A DNA stretch of 64,000 bases. It comes from Alteromonas portus. GTDB taxonomy: Bacteria; Pseudomonadota; Gammaproteobacteria; Enterobacterales; Alteromonadaceae. The notes under the pieces were generated by a model. The model ran no database searches and was not told where the DNA came from. It saw only the letters and a program-made list of their open reading frames with translations. The stretch is taken from the NCBI RefSeq assembly GCF_005117025.1, contig NZ_SWCO01000001.1, positions 682,001 through 746,000 on the forward strand, read 5' to 3'. The position numbers were made by a program, and so were the translations under genes. Shown here one piece after another: positions 37,844 through 47,965 of this stretch (positions within the stretch are counted from its first letter, which is position 1; each line of letters begins with the position of its first letter).

Positions 37844-38779
37844 ATGACCGATAAGTTTTACCTTGAAGAAGCCATTGAAGATCTGCATACCCTGTTAGAT
37901 ATGACACGATGGGCAACCAGCCGTTTTAATGATGCGGCTTTGTATTTTGGTCATGGTACTGACAACGCGTGGGACGAAGCGACAAGCCTAGTTATGCAAG
38001 CCTTACATTTGCCTCACCCTATACTAGAGCAAGTGGGCGATAGTGTTATGGCGTCTCGCTTAACGAAAAGCGAGCGAGAGAAGATTGCAGAGCTTGTTTT
38101 AAAACGCGTACAAACGCGCATGCCATTGCCTTACATCACTAATGAAGCATGGTTTTGCGGTATGCCGTTCTACGTAGACGAGCGAGTGCTTATTCCACGT
38201 TCACCGTTTGCTGAACTCATTCAAAACGAATTTGCGCCTTTTGTAGAATCGACGCCAAACACTATTCTCGACATGTGCACAGGCGGTGCGTGTATCGCTA
38301 TTGCACTTGCTCATGCGTATCCAGAAGCACAGGTGGACGCGGTAGATATCAGCACAGATGCCTTGGAAGTGGCTGACATTAATATTCAGGAGCATGGTCT
38401 AAGCCACCGTGTGTATCCAATCCAGTCAGATCTGTTTTCAAGTTTAGAAGGGCAGAAGTACGATCTTATCGTTTCCAATCCGCCTTATGTTGACGCGGAA
38501 GACATGGCTGACCTGCCAGAAGAATATCACCACGAGCCTGAGTTAGCCCTTGCCGCAGGTGAAGATGGTTTGGAACTGGTTGATATCATGCTTAAAGAGG
38601 CGCCAACTTACCTTAATGATGGCGGTTGGTTATTCGTAGAAGTAGGGAATAGTGAAGTGCATATGAGCGAAAGGTTCCCTGGCTTAGAAGTCATTTGGCT
38701 TGAGTTTGAAAATGGCGGCTCAGGTATTTTCGCCGTTCAAAAAGACACATTAGTACAGTATTTTAGTAGTAAGGATTAA
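37844..38779 (+). CDS. prmB: Ribosomal protein L3 N5-glutamine methyltransferase
   Basis: 311 residues from the ATG at 37844, matching E. coli PrmB (310); earlier in-frame starts would add 15 residues that the family lacks. SAM-binding motif ILDMCTGGACIAIAL and catalytic SNPPYVD are present, with the family's WFCGMPFYVDERVLIPRSP. It methylates a glutamine of L3 during 50S assembly. Followed after 9 bp by aroC. Confidence 0.95.
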   Translation: MTDKFYLEEAIEDLHTLLDMTRWATSRFNDAALYFGHGTDNAWDEATSLVMQALHLPHPILEQVGDSVMASRLTKSEREKIAELVLKRVQTRMPLPYITNEAWFCGMPFYVDERVLIPRSPFAELIQNEFAPFVESTPNTILDMCTGGACIAIALAHAYPEAQVDAVDISTDALEVADINIQEHGLSHRVYPIQSDLFSSLEGQKYDLIVSNPPYVDAEDMADLPEEYHHEPELALAAGEDGLELVDIMLKEAPTYLNDGGWLFVEVGNSEVHMSERFPGLEVIWLEFENGGSGIFAVQKDTLVQYFSSKD

Positions 38780-38788
38780 CAATTAATT

Positions 38789-39886
38789 ATGTCAGGTAAC
38801 AGCTTCGGAAAACTTTTCACTGTAACCACGTTTGGTGAAAGCCACGGCATTGCAATTGGCGGTGTGGTAGACGGTTGCCCTCCAGGACTTGAGATCACAG
38901 AAGAAGATCTTCAGGTTGATTTAGACAGACGCAAACCAGGCACTTCGCGCTATACCACAGCGCGAAGAGAGGACGATGAAGTACAGATTTTATCTGGTGT
39001 ATTTGAAGGCAAAACAACCGGCACTAGCATTGGGCTGTTGATTAAAAATAAAGACCAGCGAAGCCAAGATTACGGCAATATCAAAGACCGCTTTCGCCCT
39101 GGTCATGCCGACTATACTTACGATCAAAAATACGGTAGCCGCGACTATCGCGGTGGCGGACGTTCATCAGCCCGTGAAACAGCTATTCGCGTAGCTGCAG
39201 GTGGTATTGCGAAAAAGTACCTCAAAGAAGTGCACGGCATTGAAGTGTTAGGTTATTTGTCTCAGCTTGGCCCGGTAACGGTAGATAAAGTTGATCATAG
39301 TGTGACTAACACTAACCCGTTCTTCTGCCCAGATGAGTCTAAGTTAGATGCGCTGGACGAGTACATGCGTGACCTTAAAAAATCTGGTGACAGCATTGGC
39401 GCAAAAGTATCGGTGGTAGCGAAGAACGTGCCTGTAGGCCTTGGCGAGCCGGTTTTTGATAGGCTAGATGCTGAAATTGCCCACGCCATGATGGGTATTA
39501 ATGCTGTAAAGGGCGTAGAAATTGGTGACGGTTTTGATGTAATCAACCAAAAAGGCAGTGAACACCGCGATACATTGACTCCTTACGGCTTCACCTCTAA
39601 TCATGCAGGTGGCGTGCTCGGCGGCATCTCTACCGGCCAAGATATTGAAGTGCACATGGCACTTAAGCCCACCTCGAGTATTTCGGTGCCGGGTAAAACT
39701 ATCAATAAAGACAATGAAGAAATTGATATCGTCACCAAAGGTCGCCACGACCCGTGTGTAGGTATTCGTGCTGTTCCTATTGCCGAAGCCATGCTTGCGT
39801 TGGTATTGATGGATCATCTGCTGCGCCACCGCGCGCAAAATGCTGGTGTGCTATCGACCACCAAGCCCATTGCGGGTCAGGCATAA
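38789..39886 (+). CDS. aroC: Chorismate synthase
   Basis: 365 residues. Converts EPSP to chorismate, the last shared step of aromatic amino acid synthesis, with reduced FMN. Conserved stretches: [62 protein letters not shown] and [18 protein letters not shown]. Immediately downstream of prmB, probably one transcript. Two hairpins follow. Confidence 0.98.
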   Translation: MSGNSFGKLFTVTTFGESHGIAIGGVVDGCPPGLEITEEDLQVDLDRRKPGTSRYTTARREDDEVQILSGVFEGKTTGTSIGLLIKNKDQRSQDYGNIKDRFRPGHADYTYDQKYGSRDYRGGGRSSARETAIRVAAGGIAKKYLKEVHGIEVLGYLSQLGPVTVDKVDHSVTNTNPFFCPDESKLDALDEYMRDLKKSGDSIGAKVSVVAKNVPVGLGEPVFDRLDAEIAHAMMGINAVKGVEIGDGFDVINQKGSEHRDTLTPYGFTSNHAGGVLGGISTGQDIEVHMALKPTSSISVPGKTINKDNEEIDIVTKGRHDPCVGIRAVPIAEAMLALVLMDHLLRHRAQNAGVLSTTKPIAGQA

Positions 39887-39932
39887 CATTTTTAACCCCA
39901 ATACCGTGACATTCTTGCGGGTTAAAAAATAC

Positions 39933-39956
39933 GCGCAGCATGAGCGCATGCTGCGC
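39933..39956. terminator. Hairpin after aroC
   Basis: Perfect 10-bp stem GCGCAGCATG/CATGCTGCGC with AGCG loop. Weak T content on the plus strand (TAACTAATTTTA) and a better T-run on the minus strand. Confidence 0.6.
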
Positions 39957-39973
39957 TAACTAATTTTACTATT

Positions 39974-40006
39974 CGCCACTACCAGTTTTGCGCTAGTGGC
40001 GTTTTT
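39974..40006 (+). terminator. Second terminator of prmB-aroC
   Basis: 8-bp stem CGCCACTA/TAGTGGCG (39974-39981, 39994-40001) followed by TTTTT. Confidence 0.8.
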
Positions 40007-40023
40007 GCATATGGAGATGTGAA

Positions 40024-41241
40024 TTGTCACCAAATGGCCTAAACGACGCCAAAAGCACTTCGGCGAGCCCAACAAGCGGCAAGACCGGTCTTTTTATTCT
40101 TGCTATTACCTACTGGCTTTACTTTGGTCAGCTTGGCGTACTTGTGCCTTATTTAGGCATTTTTCTTGATGGGCGGGGGTTTTCCTCTGCCGAGATTGGT
40201 GAACTCTTTGCGGTTATAACGTTAGCGCGTATTTTAGGCCCTGGCTTGTGGGCTGGCGTGTCCGATAAAACCGGTAACGCCATCGGCGTAATGCGTTTGG
40301 GGTGCTTGCTTACCGTACTGTCTTTCAGTTCGGTATTTTACTTCACCAGTTTTTGGGGACTTACGCTGGCTTTCGGATTAATGATGATGTTCTGGACAGC
40401 GGTATTGCCTCAGCTTGAAGTTATTACCATGAATACAGTGGCGAAAACTAAGGCTACCTATGGGCAAATAAGGCTCTGGGGGAGTGTTGGCTTCATTTGT
40501 TTGACAGTAGGGGTGGGCAAAGCCCTTGATATTTTTTCTACCGATACCCCTGTGCACGCCAGTATTGGCGTACTTGCACTTTTGTTTATAAGTACCTTGT
40601 TTATACGCGCGCCGAATGAAGCTGCACCTGAATCGTCTACCGCGGGCAGTATTTGGAAATATGCCAAACAAAAACCTTTTGCTATCTTTATTTTCGCTTC
40701 CGCGTGTTTGCAAATTAGCTTTGGTGCGTATTACGGTTTTTTCGCACTTTACATGCGGGACCTTGATTACAGCGGTCAACAAACTGGCATCTTTATCGCG
40801 CTTGGGGTACTTGCCGAAGTGGGGATATTTCTAATTGCCCGTAGGCTTATTAGTCAGTTTGGCGTGTGGAATTTATTGTTCGTGAGCATCGCGCTGACAG
40901 GGCTTCGCTGGTATGTCATGGCGGCGTTTGCTGATACCTTTATGGTGATTGTGTTGAGCCAGCTTATTCATGCGTTAAGCTTTGGTTTAACCCATGCGGT
41001 ATCGGTGCATTTTATCCACCAGTTTCTGCCGAAGGCGTATCAAAGCCGAGGGCAAGCGGTATACATCAGTATAGCATTTGGATTAGGTGGCGCATTTGGC
41101 AACTACATGGCGGGGCAACAATGGCAGCAAGGCACTAACGCCTATGAGACATTCGTTACCGCAGCCGTTTTTGCAGCAATAGGCGCACTGTCATTGTTAT
41201 TGTGTTCAAAAAAAGAAATGGAAAGTGCAAAGGCGTCTTAA
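40024..41241 (+). CDS. MFS transporter, phenylpropionate-transporter-like (HcaT type)
   Basis: 405 residues, 12 membrane segments. The YGQIRLWGSVGFI motif between helices 4 and 5 and the overall pattern place it in the MFS_1-like/PPP group with E. coli HcaT and YcaD-like proteins. The start is TTG (40024-40026) with GGAG about 8 nt upstream. The substrate is unknown; neither aromatic-acid genes nor a regulator is adjacent. The gene begins within 20 bp of the aroC terminator. Confidence 0.88.
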   Translation: MSPNGLNDAKSTSASPTSGKTGLFILAITYWLYFGQLGVLVPYLGIFLDGRGFSSAEIGELFAVITLARILGPGLWAGVSDKTGNAIGVMRLGCLLTVLSFSSVFYFTSFWGLTLAFGLMMMFWTAVLPQLEVITMNTVAKTKATYGQIRLWGSVGFICLTVGVGKALDIFSTDTPVHASIGVLALLFISTLFIRAPNEAAPESSTAGSIWKYAKQKPFAIFIFASACLQISFGAYYGFFALYMRDLDYSGQQTGIFIALGVLAEVGIFLIARRLISQFGVWNLLFVSIALTGLRWYVMAAFADTFMVIVLSQLIHALSFGLTHAVSVHFIHQFLPKAYQSRGQAVYISIAFGLGGAFGNYMAGQQWQQGTNAYETFVTAAVFAAIGALSLLLCSKKEMESAKAS

Positions 41242-41259
41242 AACTCGGTCTAAGAGTTG

Positions 41260-41281
41260 ACCGCAGGCTTATGCCTGCGGT
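41260..41281. terminator. Convergent hairpin at the spoVR stop
   Basis: 9-bp stem ACCGCAGGC/GCCTGCGGT with TTAT loop between the MFS and SpoVR genes. The stem contains the SpoVR stop codon. No T-run. Confidence 0.5.
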
Positions 41282-42816
41282 GTACGTTTACACTCGGATA
41301 TCACTTCAACGCCATCTTCACCATTGTCTTGCTCTAAGCGTACATCGAATTTCCACAGCCTGTGCAGGTGGCGCATAACTTCATCTTTCGAATCGCCTAG
41401 CGGAATACCTCGTTGAGGAATATAGCGAAGAGTAAGCGAACGGTCGCCTCGCACGTCAACGTTATGTACCTGAATGTTGGGCTCTAAATTACTCAAATTG
41501 TATTGCGCGGAAAGCTTTTCCTTAATAATTTGATAACCCATTTCATCATGAATAGCACTCACCGCTATAAAGGGTTTAGCGGTGTCATCTTCAAGGGCGA
41601 ATAATTTAAAGTCGCGAATAACTTTTGGCGATAAAAACTGACTGATAAAACTTTCGTCTTTAAAGTTTTCCATGGCGAAATGCAAGGTTTCCAGCCAATC
41701 TTTACCCGCAATACTCGGTAAATACTTATAATCTTCTTCAGTGGGTGACTGACATACCCGTTTAATATCCATAAACATGGAAAAGCCTAGTGCGTATGGA
41801 TTAATGCCAGAGTAATAAGGACTGTTGTACTCTGGCTGCATGACAACGCTTGAATGACTGTGCAAAAACTCCATCATGAAACGATCGCTGACCAACCCCT
41901 CGTCATACATCTCATTGAGAATATGGTAATGCCAAAAACAGGCCCATCCCTCATTCATCACTTGGGTTTGTTTTTGCGGATAAAAATACTGTGAAACTTT
42001 GCGTACAATACGCACAATCTCTCGCTGCCAAGGCTCAAGTAAAGGAGCGTTTTTTTCGATAAAATAAAGCAGGTTTTCTTGCGGTTCTTGTGGAAAGCGA
42101 ATTTTTTCTTTGTGTTTGCTATGCGGGCTATCGGGCAATGTGCGCCAAAGCTCATTCACTTGCGATTGCAGGTAGGCTTCGCGCTCTTCCTGCCTGTTTT
42201 TCTCTTCTTGTAGGGAAATCTTCTGCGGGCGCTTATATCGGTCAACACCATAATTCATAAGCGCGTGGCACGAGTCGAGCATATTTTCGACCTCGTCATA
42301 GCCGTACTTTTGTTCGCACTTCGCAATATAGTTTTTTGCAAACACAAGATAATCGATAATAGAACTGGCATCAGTCCAGGTTTTAAATAAGTAGTTGCCT
42401 TTGAAAAATGAATTGTGGCCATAGCATGCGTGAGCCATCACTAGCGCTTGCATTGTAATGGTGTTTTCTTCCATTAAATACGCAATGCAGGGGTCAGAGT
42501 TAATGACGATTTCGTATGCCAGTCCCATTTGCCCACGACGGTACTGCTGCTCAGTTTGAATAAACTTTTTGCCAAAGCTCCAGTGTGTGTAATTAAGCGG
42601 CATACCTATGCTGGCGTAGGCATCCATCATTTGCTCGGCGGTAATAACCTCAATTTGATTAGGGTAGGTGTCTAGCTTAAATTTTTTGGCGATGCGATCG
42701 ATATGTTGCTCGTACTCTTCGATAAGGGGAAATGTCCAGTCGGGCCCATCGCTTAATAAATGACGTCTTGATGATTTAGCCTTGCTGCTTTCTTTTGCCA
42801 TTGTGTCGGTTGTCAT
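41269..42816 (-). CDS. ycgB: SpoVR family protein (YcgB)
   Basis: 515 residues from the ATG at 42814-42816, which has AAGGAG 8 nt upstream inside the end of yeaH; a longer frame would extend 44 residues into yeaH. Conserved: GPDWTFPLIEEYE, MPLNYTHWSFGK, EIVINSDPCIAYLMEENT, NEGWACFWHYHI and NPYALGFSMFMDIKR. The family is named from Bacillus SpoVR but is widespread in non-sporulators and always goes with the PrkA kinase and a YeaH-type protein. Third gene of the prkA-yeaH-spoVR operon. Biochemical role unknown. Confidence 0.95.
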   Translation of the reverse strand: MTTDTMAKESSKAKSSRRHLLSDGPDWTFPLIEEYEQHIDRIAKKFKLDTYPNQIEVITAEQMMDAYASIGMPLNYTHWSFGKKFIQTEQQYRRGQMGLAYEIVINSDPCIAYLMEENTITMQALVMAHACYGHNSFFKGNYLFKTWTDASSIIDYLVFAKNYIAKCEQKYGYDEVENMLDSCHALMNYGVDRYKRPQKISLQEEKNRQEEREAYLQSQVNELWRTLPDSPHSKHKEKIRFPQEPQENLLYFIEKNAPLLEPWQREIVRIVRKVSQYFYPQKQTQVMNEGWACFWHYHILNEMYDEGLVSDRFMMEFLHSHSSVVMQPEYNSPYYSGINPYALGFSMFMDIKRVCQSPTEEDYKYLPSIAGKDWLETLHFAMENFKDESFISQFLSPKVIRDFKLFALEDDTAKPFIAVSAIHDEMGYQIIKEKLSAQYNLSNLEPNIQVHNVDVRGDRSLTLRYIPQRGIPLGDSKDEVMRHLHRLWKFDVRLEQDNGEDGVEVISECKRTPQA

Positions 42817-42817
42817 A

Positions 42818-44104
42818 TTAGGCTCCTTGCTGCGCATCTTGTTCAGAGCGTTTGAATAGCTCTCTGAACACAGGGTAGATGTCGGCCTGGGTTTGTATGT
42901 GCTTACATACGAAATTGTCGTGTGTGGCGGCCACTTTCTCGTATTCACGCCACAAACTTTGGTGCTGCCTCTCAGTTATTTCGATATAGGCATAGTAACG
43001 GGTTGCTGGTAACAACTTAGCGGCAAGTAAGTCTCGGCATTGCGGTGAGTCATCAGCCCAGTTATCGCCATCTGATGCCTGCGCCGCATAAATATTCCAG
43101 TTTCCATCGCTATAGCGCTCGCGCACCACTTCGTCCATAAGCTTCAATGCACTGGAAACAATAGTGCCACCGGTTTCTTGAGAATAGAAAAACTCCTGCT
43201 CGTCGACTTCTTTTGCCTGTGTATGGTGGCGAATGTACACCACATCCACGTTTTCATAGGTGCGAGTTAGAAATAAATACAGCAAGATATAAAACCGTTT
43301 CGCCATGTCTTTAGTGGCTTGATCCATAGAGCCAGACACATCCATTAAACAAAACATTACGGCTTTACTTGAGGGAAGCGGGCGCTTGTCATAGTTCTTA
43401 AAGCGCAAATCAAAAGTATCAATAAAAGGCACTCGGGCTATTTTGGCTTTAAGTGCTTCAATTTCTTCTTTTAATGCATTTATGGCTAACGTATTGTCGT
43501 GCTTGTCTTCTATAAGCAGTGCAAGTTTTTCTTCAAGCTCTCTTAGTTTCTTTCTATCACTTCCGCTTAGGGCAATACGCCTTGCTACAGAGCCTTTAAG
43601 CGAGCGAACAATATCTAAATTACTTGGCACACCATCGGTCTGATAACCTGCGCGGTAGGTTTCAAATTGAGTGACTTTATCAAATTGATTTTTCTTTAAA
43701 TTGGGAAGCGCTAAATCTTCAAAAAGTAGGTCTAAATATTCGTCTTTGGATATAGAAAATACGAACTCATCCTGGCCTTCGCCTTCATTGCTAGCGTCGC
43801 CTTCGCCTGCGCCCTTGCCACCGCCACCTGGCGGTCTGTCAATTTTATCACCCGCAGTGAATTGGTCGTTGCCTGGGTGGACAATATCTCTACTGCCGCC
43901 GCGGCCGGTATGAAAAATTGGTTCAGAGATATCTCTGGCTGGAATGCTAATTTGCTCGCCAGAATCTAAATCGGTAACAGAGCGTTTACCCACTGCATCA
44001 GAAACAGCGCGCTTTATCTGCTGTTTGTAACGCTTGATAAAGCGTTGGCGGTTTACCGTACTCTTACCTTTGCTGTTTAACCTTCGGTCAATAAAATGCG
44101 CCAT
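42818..44104 (-). CDS. yeaH: YeaH/DUF444 family vWA-like protein
   Basis: 428 residues; I use the ATG at 44104 (E. coli YeaH begins MTWFIDRRLNG, here [11 protein letters not shown]) rather than a GTG two codons earlier. The C-terminal von Willebrand A-like domain has the metal site DVSGSMD, and the nearby [10 protein letters not shown] and [17 protein letters not shown] are diagnostic. The middle is Gly-rich and charged. Works with PrkA in nutrient-stress responses of E. coli. One nucleotide separates its stop from the spoVR start. Confidence 0.96.
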   Translation of the reverse strand: MAHFIDRRLNSKGKSTVNRQRFIKRYKQQIKRAVSDAVGKRSVTDLDSGEQISIPARDISEPIFHTGRGGSRDIVHPGNDQFTAGDKIDRPPGGGGKGAGEGDASNEGEGQDEFVFSISKDEYLDLLFEDLALPNLKKNQFDKVTQFETYRAGYQTDGVPSNLDIVRSLKGSVARRIALSGSDRKKLRELEEKLALLIEDKHDNTLAINALKEEIEALKAKIARVPFIDTFDLRFKNYDKRPLPSSKAVMFCLMDVSGSMDQATKDMAKRFYILLYLFLTRTYENVDVVYIRHHTQAKEVDEQEFFYSQETGGTIVSSALKLMDEVVRERYSDGNWNIYAAQASDGDNWADDSPQCRDLLAAKLLPATRYYAYIEITERQHQSLWREYEKVAATHDNFVCKHIQTQADIYPVFRELFKRSEQDAQQGA

Positions 44105-44141
44105 ACACACCTGCTTGTTTTGTTGCGAACTTCAAATACCC

Positions 44142-44173
44142 GTTTTAAAGCGTGCAAATGCACGCCTTAAAAC
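44142..44173 (-). promoter_or_regulatory. Intercistronic hairpin between prkA and yeaH
   Basis: 13-bp stem with one mismatch: GTTTTAA-A-GCGTGC, loop AAAT, GCACGC-C-TTAAAAC. No T-run, so it is more likely an mRNA-processing or stability element, or a partial attenuator, than a full terminator. Confidence 0.5.
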
Positions 44174-44185
44174 TGCGTAAAGGCG

Positions 44186-46108
44186 TTAGGACGCTTTACG
44201 TACGCGCAGGTACCATTCACAAAGCAACCGAACTTGCTTTTGCGTATAGCCTTTCTCGGTCATACGGTTTACAAAGTCGTCGTGCTTTTTCTGTTCTTCT
44301 GCAGAGCCTTTGGTGTTAAACGAAATAACCGGCAATAAGTCTTCCGTGTTGGAAAACATTTTCTTCTCAATCACGGTGCGAAGTTTTTCGTAACTGGTCC
44401 ATGCTGGGTTTTTACCGCCGTTATTCGCACGGGCTCTCAAGACAAAGTTAACGATTTCGTTACGGAAGTCTTTCGGGTTGCTTATTCCAGCAGGCTTCTC
44501 TGTCTTTTCTAACTCAGCATTCAGTGACGCTCTGTCGAACAGCTGTCCGGTTTCTGGGTCGCGATACTCTTGGTCTTGGATCCAGAAATCAGCATAGGTC
44601 ACATAGCGGTCAAACAGGTTCTGCCCATACTCTGAATACGATTCTAGATAAGCCGTTTGAATTTCTTTACCAATGAACTCAACATAGCGAGGGATAAGGT
44701 AGCCCTTCAAGAATTCCAAATACTTATCAGCAGTTTCTTGTGGGAATTGCTCCCGTTCAATTTGACGCTCCAGTACATAAAACAAGTGAACCGGATTTGC
44801 CGCCACTTCTTGATGATCGAAATTGAAAACCCTAGAGAGAATCTTAAATGCGAACCGGGTGGATAACCCTTCCATGCCTTCGTCAACACCGGCGTAGTCT
44901 CGGTATTCTTGATACGACTTGGCTTTAGGGTCGGTGTCCTTTAGGCTTTCGCCATCATACACTCGCATTTTAGAAAACAGACTGGAGTTCTCCGGCTCTT
45001 TTAAGCGCGATAACACAGTAAACTGCGCTAAACATTCCAGCGTGTCAGGTGCACAAGGCGCGCCGTTAAGCTCGCTGCTGTCCAGCAGCTTTTTGTAGAT
45101 TTTGATTTCTTCACGAACACGCAAACAATACGGTACTTTTACAATATACACGCGGTCTAGAAAGGCTTCGTTATTTTTGTTGTTCCTAAACGATTGCCAC
45201 TCAGATTCGTTTGAGTGTGCAAGTATAAGTCCATCGAAGGGAAGGGCAGAGAAGCCTTCTGTTGGGTTGTAGTTGCCCTCTTGTGTAGCGGTTAGTAGTG
45301 GATGCAGCACTTTAATCGGTGCTTTAAACATCTCTACAAATTCCATTAAGCCCTGATTGGCCTTACACAGTGAGCCTGAATAGCTGTAAGCGTCAGGGTC
45401 GTTTTGTGCATACTGCTCTAAGCGGCGAATATCTACTTTACCCACAAGCGATGAAATATCTTGGTTGTTCTCATCACCGGGTTCGGTTTTCGCAATGCCC
45501 ATTTGATCAAGCACCGAAGGATAAACCCGAACCACCTTAAATTGGGTAATATCGCCATTGAATTCATGCAGACGCTTGCGCGCCCAAGGAGACATGATAG
45601 TTTTTAAGTAGCGCTTAGGAATGCCATACTCTTTTTGTAAAATATCACCGTCTTCTTTAACGTCAAACAGACAGAACGGATGGTCGTTAACCGGTGAGCC
45701 TTTTAGCATGTAAATCGGTACATGCTGCATCAGCTCTTTAAGCCTTTCCGCCAGAGAAGATTTACCGCCACCTACCGGGCCGAGTAAATAGAGAATTTGT
45801 TTCTTCTCTTCAAGACCTTGTGCGGCGTGTTTAAGGTAAGAAACGATTTGCTCTATGGCCTCTTCCATGCCATAGAATTCTGAAAAAGCTGGATAACGAG
45901 AAATAACGCGGTTTGAAAAAATGCGGCTAAGCGCCGGGTCGTTAGCAGTGTCGATTAATTCAGGCTCACCAATAGCTTGTAGCAAACGTTCTGCTGCATT
46001 TGCATAAGCGGTTTGATCCTCTTTACAAATTTCAAGGAACTCCCCAATGGTGAACTCTTCCTGTTTTCGCTCTTCATAGCGACTTTGATAGTGTTCAAAA
46101 ATACCCAT
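44186..46108 (-). CDS. prkA: PrkA-type serine protein kinase
   Basis: 640 residues (E. coli YeaG 644). An N-terminal AAA-like domain with P-loop GPVGGGKSS at about 110-118 is followed by the PrkA kinase-like C-terminal domain. The family is best known from E. coli YeaG, which shapes the response to nitrogen starvation, and Bacillus PrkA. Made from the first position of the prkA-yeaH-spoVR operon. AAGGGG lies 5 nt before the ATG, directly behind a small hairpin (46120-46139). Confidence 0.96.
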   Translation of the reverse strand: MGIFEHYQSRYEERKQEEFTIGEFLEICKEDQTAYANAAERLLQAIGEPELIDTANDPALSRIFSNRVISRYPAFSEFYGMEEAIEQIVSYLKHAAQGLEEKKQILYLLGPVGGGKSSLAERLKELMQHVPIYMLKGSPVNDHPFCLFDVKEDGDILQKEYGIPKRYLKTIMSPWARKRLHEFNGDITQFKVVRVYPSVLDQMGIAKTEPGDENNQDISSLVGKVDIRRLEQYAQNDPDAYSYSGSLCKANQGLMEFVEMFKAPIKVLHPLLTATQEGNYNPTEGFSALPFDGLILAHSNESEWQSFRNNKNNEAFLDRVYIVKVPYCLRVREEIKIYKKLLDSSELNGAPCAPDTLECLAQFTVLSRLKEPENSSLFSKMRVYDGESLKDTDPKAKSYQEYRDYAGVDEGMEGLSTRFAFKILSRVFNFDHQEVAANPVHLFYVLERQIEREQFPQETADKYLEFLKGYLIPRYVEFIGKEIQTAYLESYSEYGQNLFDRYVTYADFWIQDQEYRDPETGQLFDRASLNAELEKTEKPAGISNPKDFRNEIVNFVLRARANNGGKNPAWTSYEKLRTVIEKKMFSNTEDLLPVISFNTKGSAEEQKKHDDFVNRMTEKGYTQKQVRLLCEWYLRVRKAS

Positions 46109-46119
46109 GAATACCCCTT

Positions 46120-46139
46120 AAATACGGAACCCCGTATTT
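46120..46139 (-). promoter_or_regulatory. Leader hairpin touching the prkA ribosome binding site
   Basis: Perfect 8-bp stem AAATACGG/CCGTATTT with a 4-nt loop, ending at the base next to the AAGGGG site. It may modulate translation or protect the 5' end. Confidence 0.5.
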
Positions 46140-46264
46140 TCAGCTTAGTCGGTATTTTGGAAAAGGATAGTAATTATTGTGTATAGTTTTTAATCTTTTC
46201 GTCTAATAAAAAATGCAACTTTTATAAGAATTTAGTGTCTCTAGATGAACATTTTCGCACAAAC

Positions 46265-46292
46265 AAAAGCCCCGCTCGAAAGCGGGGCTTTT
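46265..46292 (-). terminator. Terminator of sodB
   Basis: 12-bp stem AAAAGCCCCGCT/AGCGGGGCTTTT with a tetraloop, followed by GTTT on the minus strand and by further T on the plus strand. Confidence 0.9.
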
Positions 46293-46351
46293 TAAATCAC
46301 AAAGGCAAAAACTGTCGTGCACAATAGGCACACAGCTTTTAAGGGGTTCGC

Positions 46352-46933
46352 TTATGCAAAATTGCTGCTTGCGAATTCCCAGTTAACTAATGCCCAGAAG
46401 TTTTCTAGGTACTTAGGACGCGCGTTACGATAATCGATGTAGTAAGCGTGCTCCCAAAGGTCAACAGTAAGTACTGGCGTTAAGTCGTCGCCAGATATAG
46501 GTGTTTCAGCATTGCTAGTGTTAACAATGTCTAGGCTGCCATCAGCAGTTTTAACTAACCATGTCCAGCTAGAGCCAAAGTTGTTAACTGCTTTGTCGTT
46601 AAACGCAGCTTGGAAGTCTGCGAATGAGCCCCATTTTGCGTTAATCGCGTCAGCTAGTGCGCCAGTTGGCTCACCGCCGCCGTTTGGACTTAGGCAGTGC
46701 CAGTAGAACGTGTGGTTCCAAACTTGTGCTGCGTTATTGAAAACACCGCCTTCAGAAGATTTGATAATTTCTTCTAGGCTTTTGTTTTCCATGTCAGTAC
46801 CTTCAACTAGGCCGTTAAGCTTAGTTACATAAGTAGCGTGGTGCTTGCCATAGTGGTATTCAAGCGTTTCAGCAGAAATATGTGGTTCTAGTGCATTTTG
46901 TTCGTATGGTAATGCTGGTAGTTCAAAAGCCAT
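46352..46933 (-). CDS. sodB: Iron superoxide dismutase
   Basis: 193 residues from the ATG at 46931-46933 (GGAG 6 nt upstream). Metal ligands His27, His74, Asp158 and His162 are in place ([25 protein letters not shown]). Gln70 in [13 protein letters not shown] is the mark of the Fe-dependent form. It detoxifies superoxide in the cytoplasm. In E. coli sodB mRNA is a prime target of the RyhB small RNA. Here the sequence AGACCGU, overlapping the ribosome binding site, is complementary to the candidate Fur-regulated RNA at 35448-35526. Confidence 0.97.
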   Translation of the reverse strand: MAFELPALPYEQNALEPHISAETLEYHYGKHHATYVTKLNGLVEGTDMENKSLEEIIKSSEGGVFNNAAQVWNHTFYWHCLSPNGGGEPTGALADAINAKWGSFADFQAAFNDKAVNNFGSSWTWLVKTADGSLDIVNTSNAETPISGDDLTPVLTVDLWEHAYYIDYRNARPKYLENFWALVNWEFASSNFA

Positions 46934-47282
46934 GACGGTCTCCATGTTGGTTTAGTATTGTAGTCTAAAGCACACTTATCTTCGCCTGTTCAATAAGTGC
47001 CAGTCAACGCTTACCTGACTATATCACTTTAGACGCTAAAGCATATCCCAGATATGGGGATAAAGTCCTATAACTCAATGACAAAATTGTGAATTTTTTT
47101 TCAAAAACTATTTTGTGAAAATATAAAGCATGTTGTTATACAGGTACATAGCGATATAGCGAATGAAAAGATCAATTCAGTGATGAGTTATTAAAGGCAA
47201 TTTTATGGTACTCTTTGCCTTGATAAATCATTCATGCATTCCCATCTTACTGGGAATACACTTTTGTGCTCAGAGGAATCAA
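46934..47282. promoter_or_regulatory. Divergent promoter region sodB / grxD
   Basis: 349 bp. I see promoters only in outline and no Fur box; a weak ATCCC/GGGAT symmetry lies near 47045. Confidence 0.35.
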
Positions 47283-47633
47283 ATGGATAATACTGAAAAT
47301 CAATCAACGCTAGACAGAATCAAGCAACAAATCGAAGAAAACCCAATTTTGTTGTACATGAAAGGTTCTCCTAAACTACCTAGCTGTGGCTTTTCTTCAC
47401 AAGCATCACAAGCGTTGATGTCATGTGGCGAACCATTTGCTTATGTAGATATTCTTCAAAACCCTGATATTCGTGCTGAACTGCCTAAGTACGCGAATTG
47501 GCCAACATTCCCACAGCTATGGGTGGAAGGCGAACTTGTTGGCGGTTGCGATATTATTATTGAAATGTTCCAACAAAACGAACTTCAGCCGCTTATCAAA
47601 GAAACTGCTGAAAAGTACAAAGAAGAAGAGTAA
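47283..47633 (+). CDS. grxD: Monothiol glutaredoxin Grx4
   Basis: 116 residues from the ATG at 47283 (GAGGA upstream); a longer frame to 47205 lacks support. Active site CGFS with Cys35, then WPTFPQLWVEGELVGGCDI, the glutathione-binding region. Monothiol glutaredoxins carry and transfer [2Fe-2S] clusters with BolA or Fra2-like partners. Divergent from sodB. A strong terminator follows. Confidence 0.96.
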   Translation: MDNTENQSTLDRIKQQIEENPILLYMKGSPKLPSCGFSSQASQALMSCGEPFAYVDILQNPDIRAELPKYANWPTFPQLWVEGELVGGCDIIIEMFQQNELQPLIKETAEKYKEEE

Positions 47634-47677
47634 ATCTTTAAATTTTTCTACTCTTGCTGATATTTTAAATATCGATT

Positions 47678-47707
47678 AAAAAGCTGGCTTTAAGTCAGCT
47701 TTTTTTA
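47678..47707 (+). terminator. Terminator of grxD
   Basis: Stem AAAAGCTGGCTT/AAGTCAGCTTTT with one G-T pair and a minimal loop, followed by TTTTTT. Confidence 0.9.
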
Positions 47708-47965
47708 TTAAAAGCTGCCAAAATTCCCACACTTATTTTCCCGTAAAAGTTATATAGACAGGTCAGAAATTAAAATCCTCTATGGCTTGAAAAAATATTT
47801 TTATTTTATCGAAAAAGGTTTGTTTTTTAATATCTTGCGTTCTATAAAAACATCATCTGACCGCAGATGAGTCAGTGTTGAAGGTACAAAATAACAACCT
47901 CTCAGTTCACTTTTTTATGTGTAAAAAACGCTAGAAGTGTTCTAGAGAAACTCCGGGAAATCACC
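47708..47965. promoter_or_regulatory. Leader region of the first FecIR-linked receptor
   Basis: 258 bp, AT-rich. A short CTGAC...GTCAG symmetry lies near 47858-47875. I cannot identify an ECF-type promoter by eye and see no Fur box. Confidence 0.3.
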
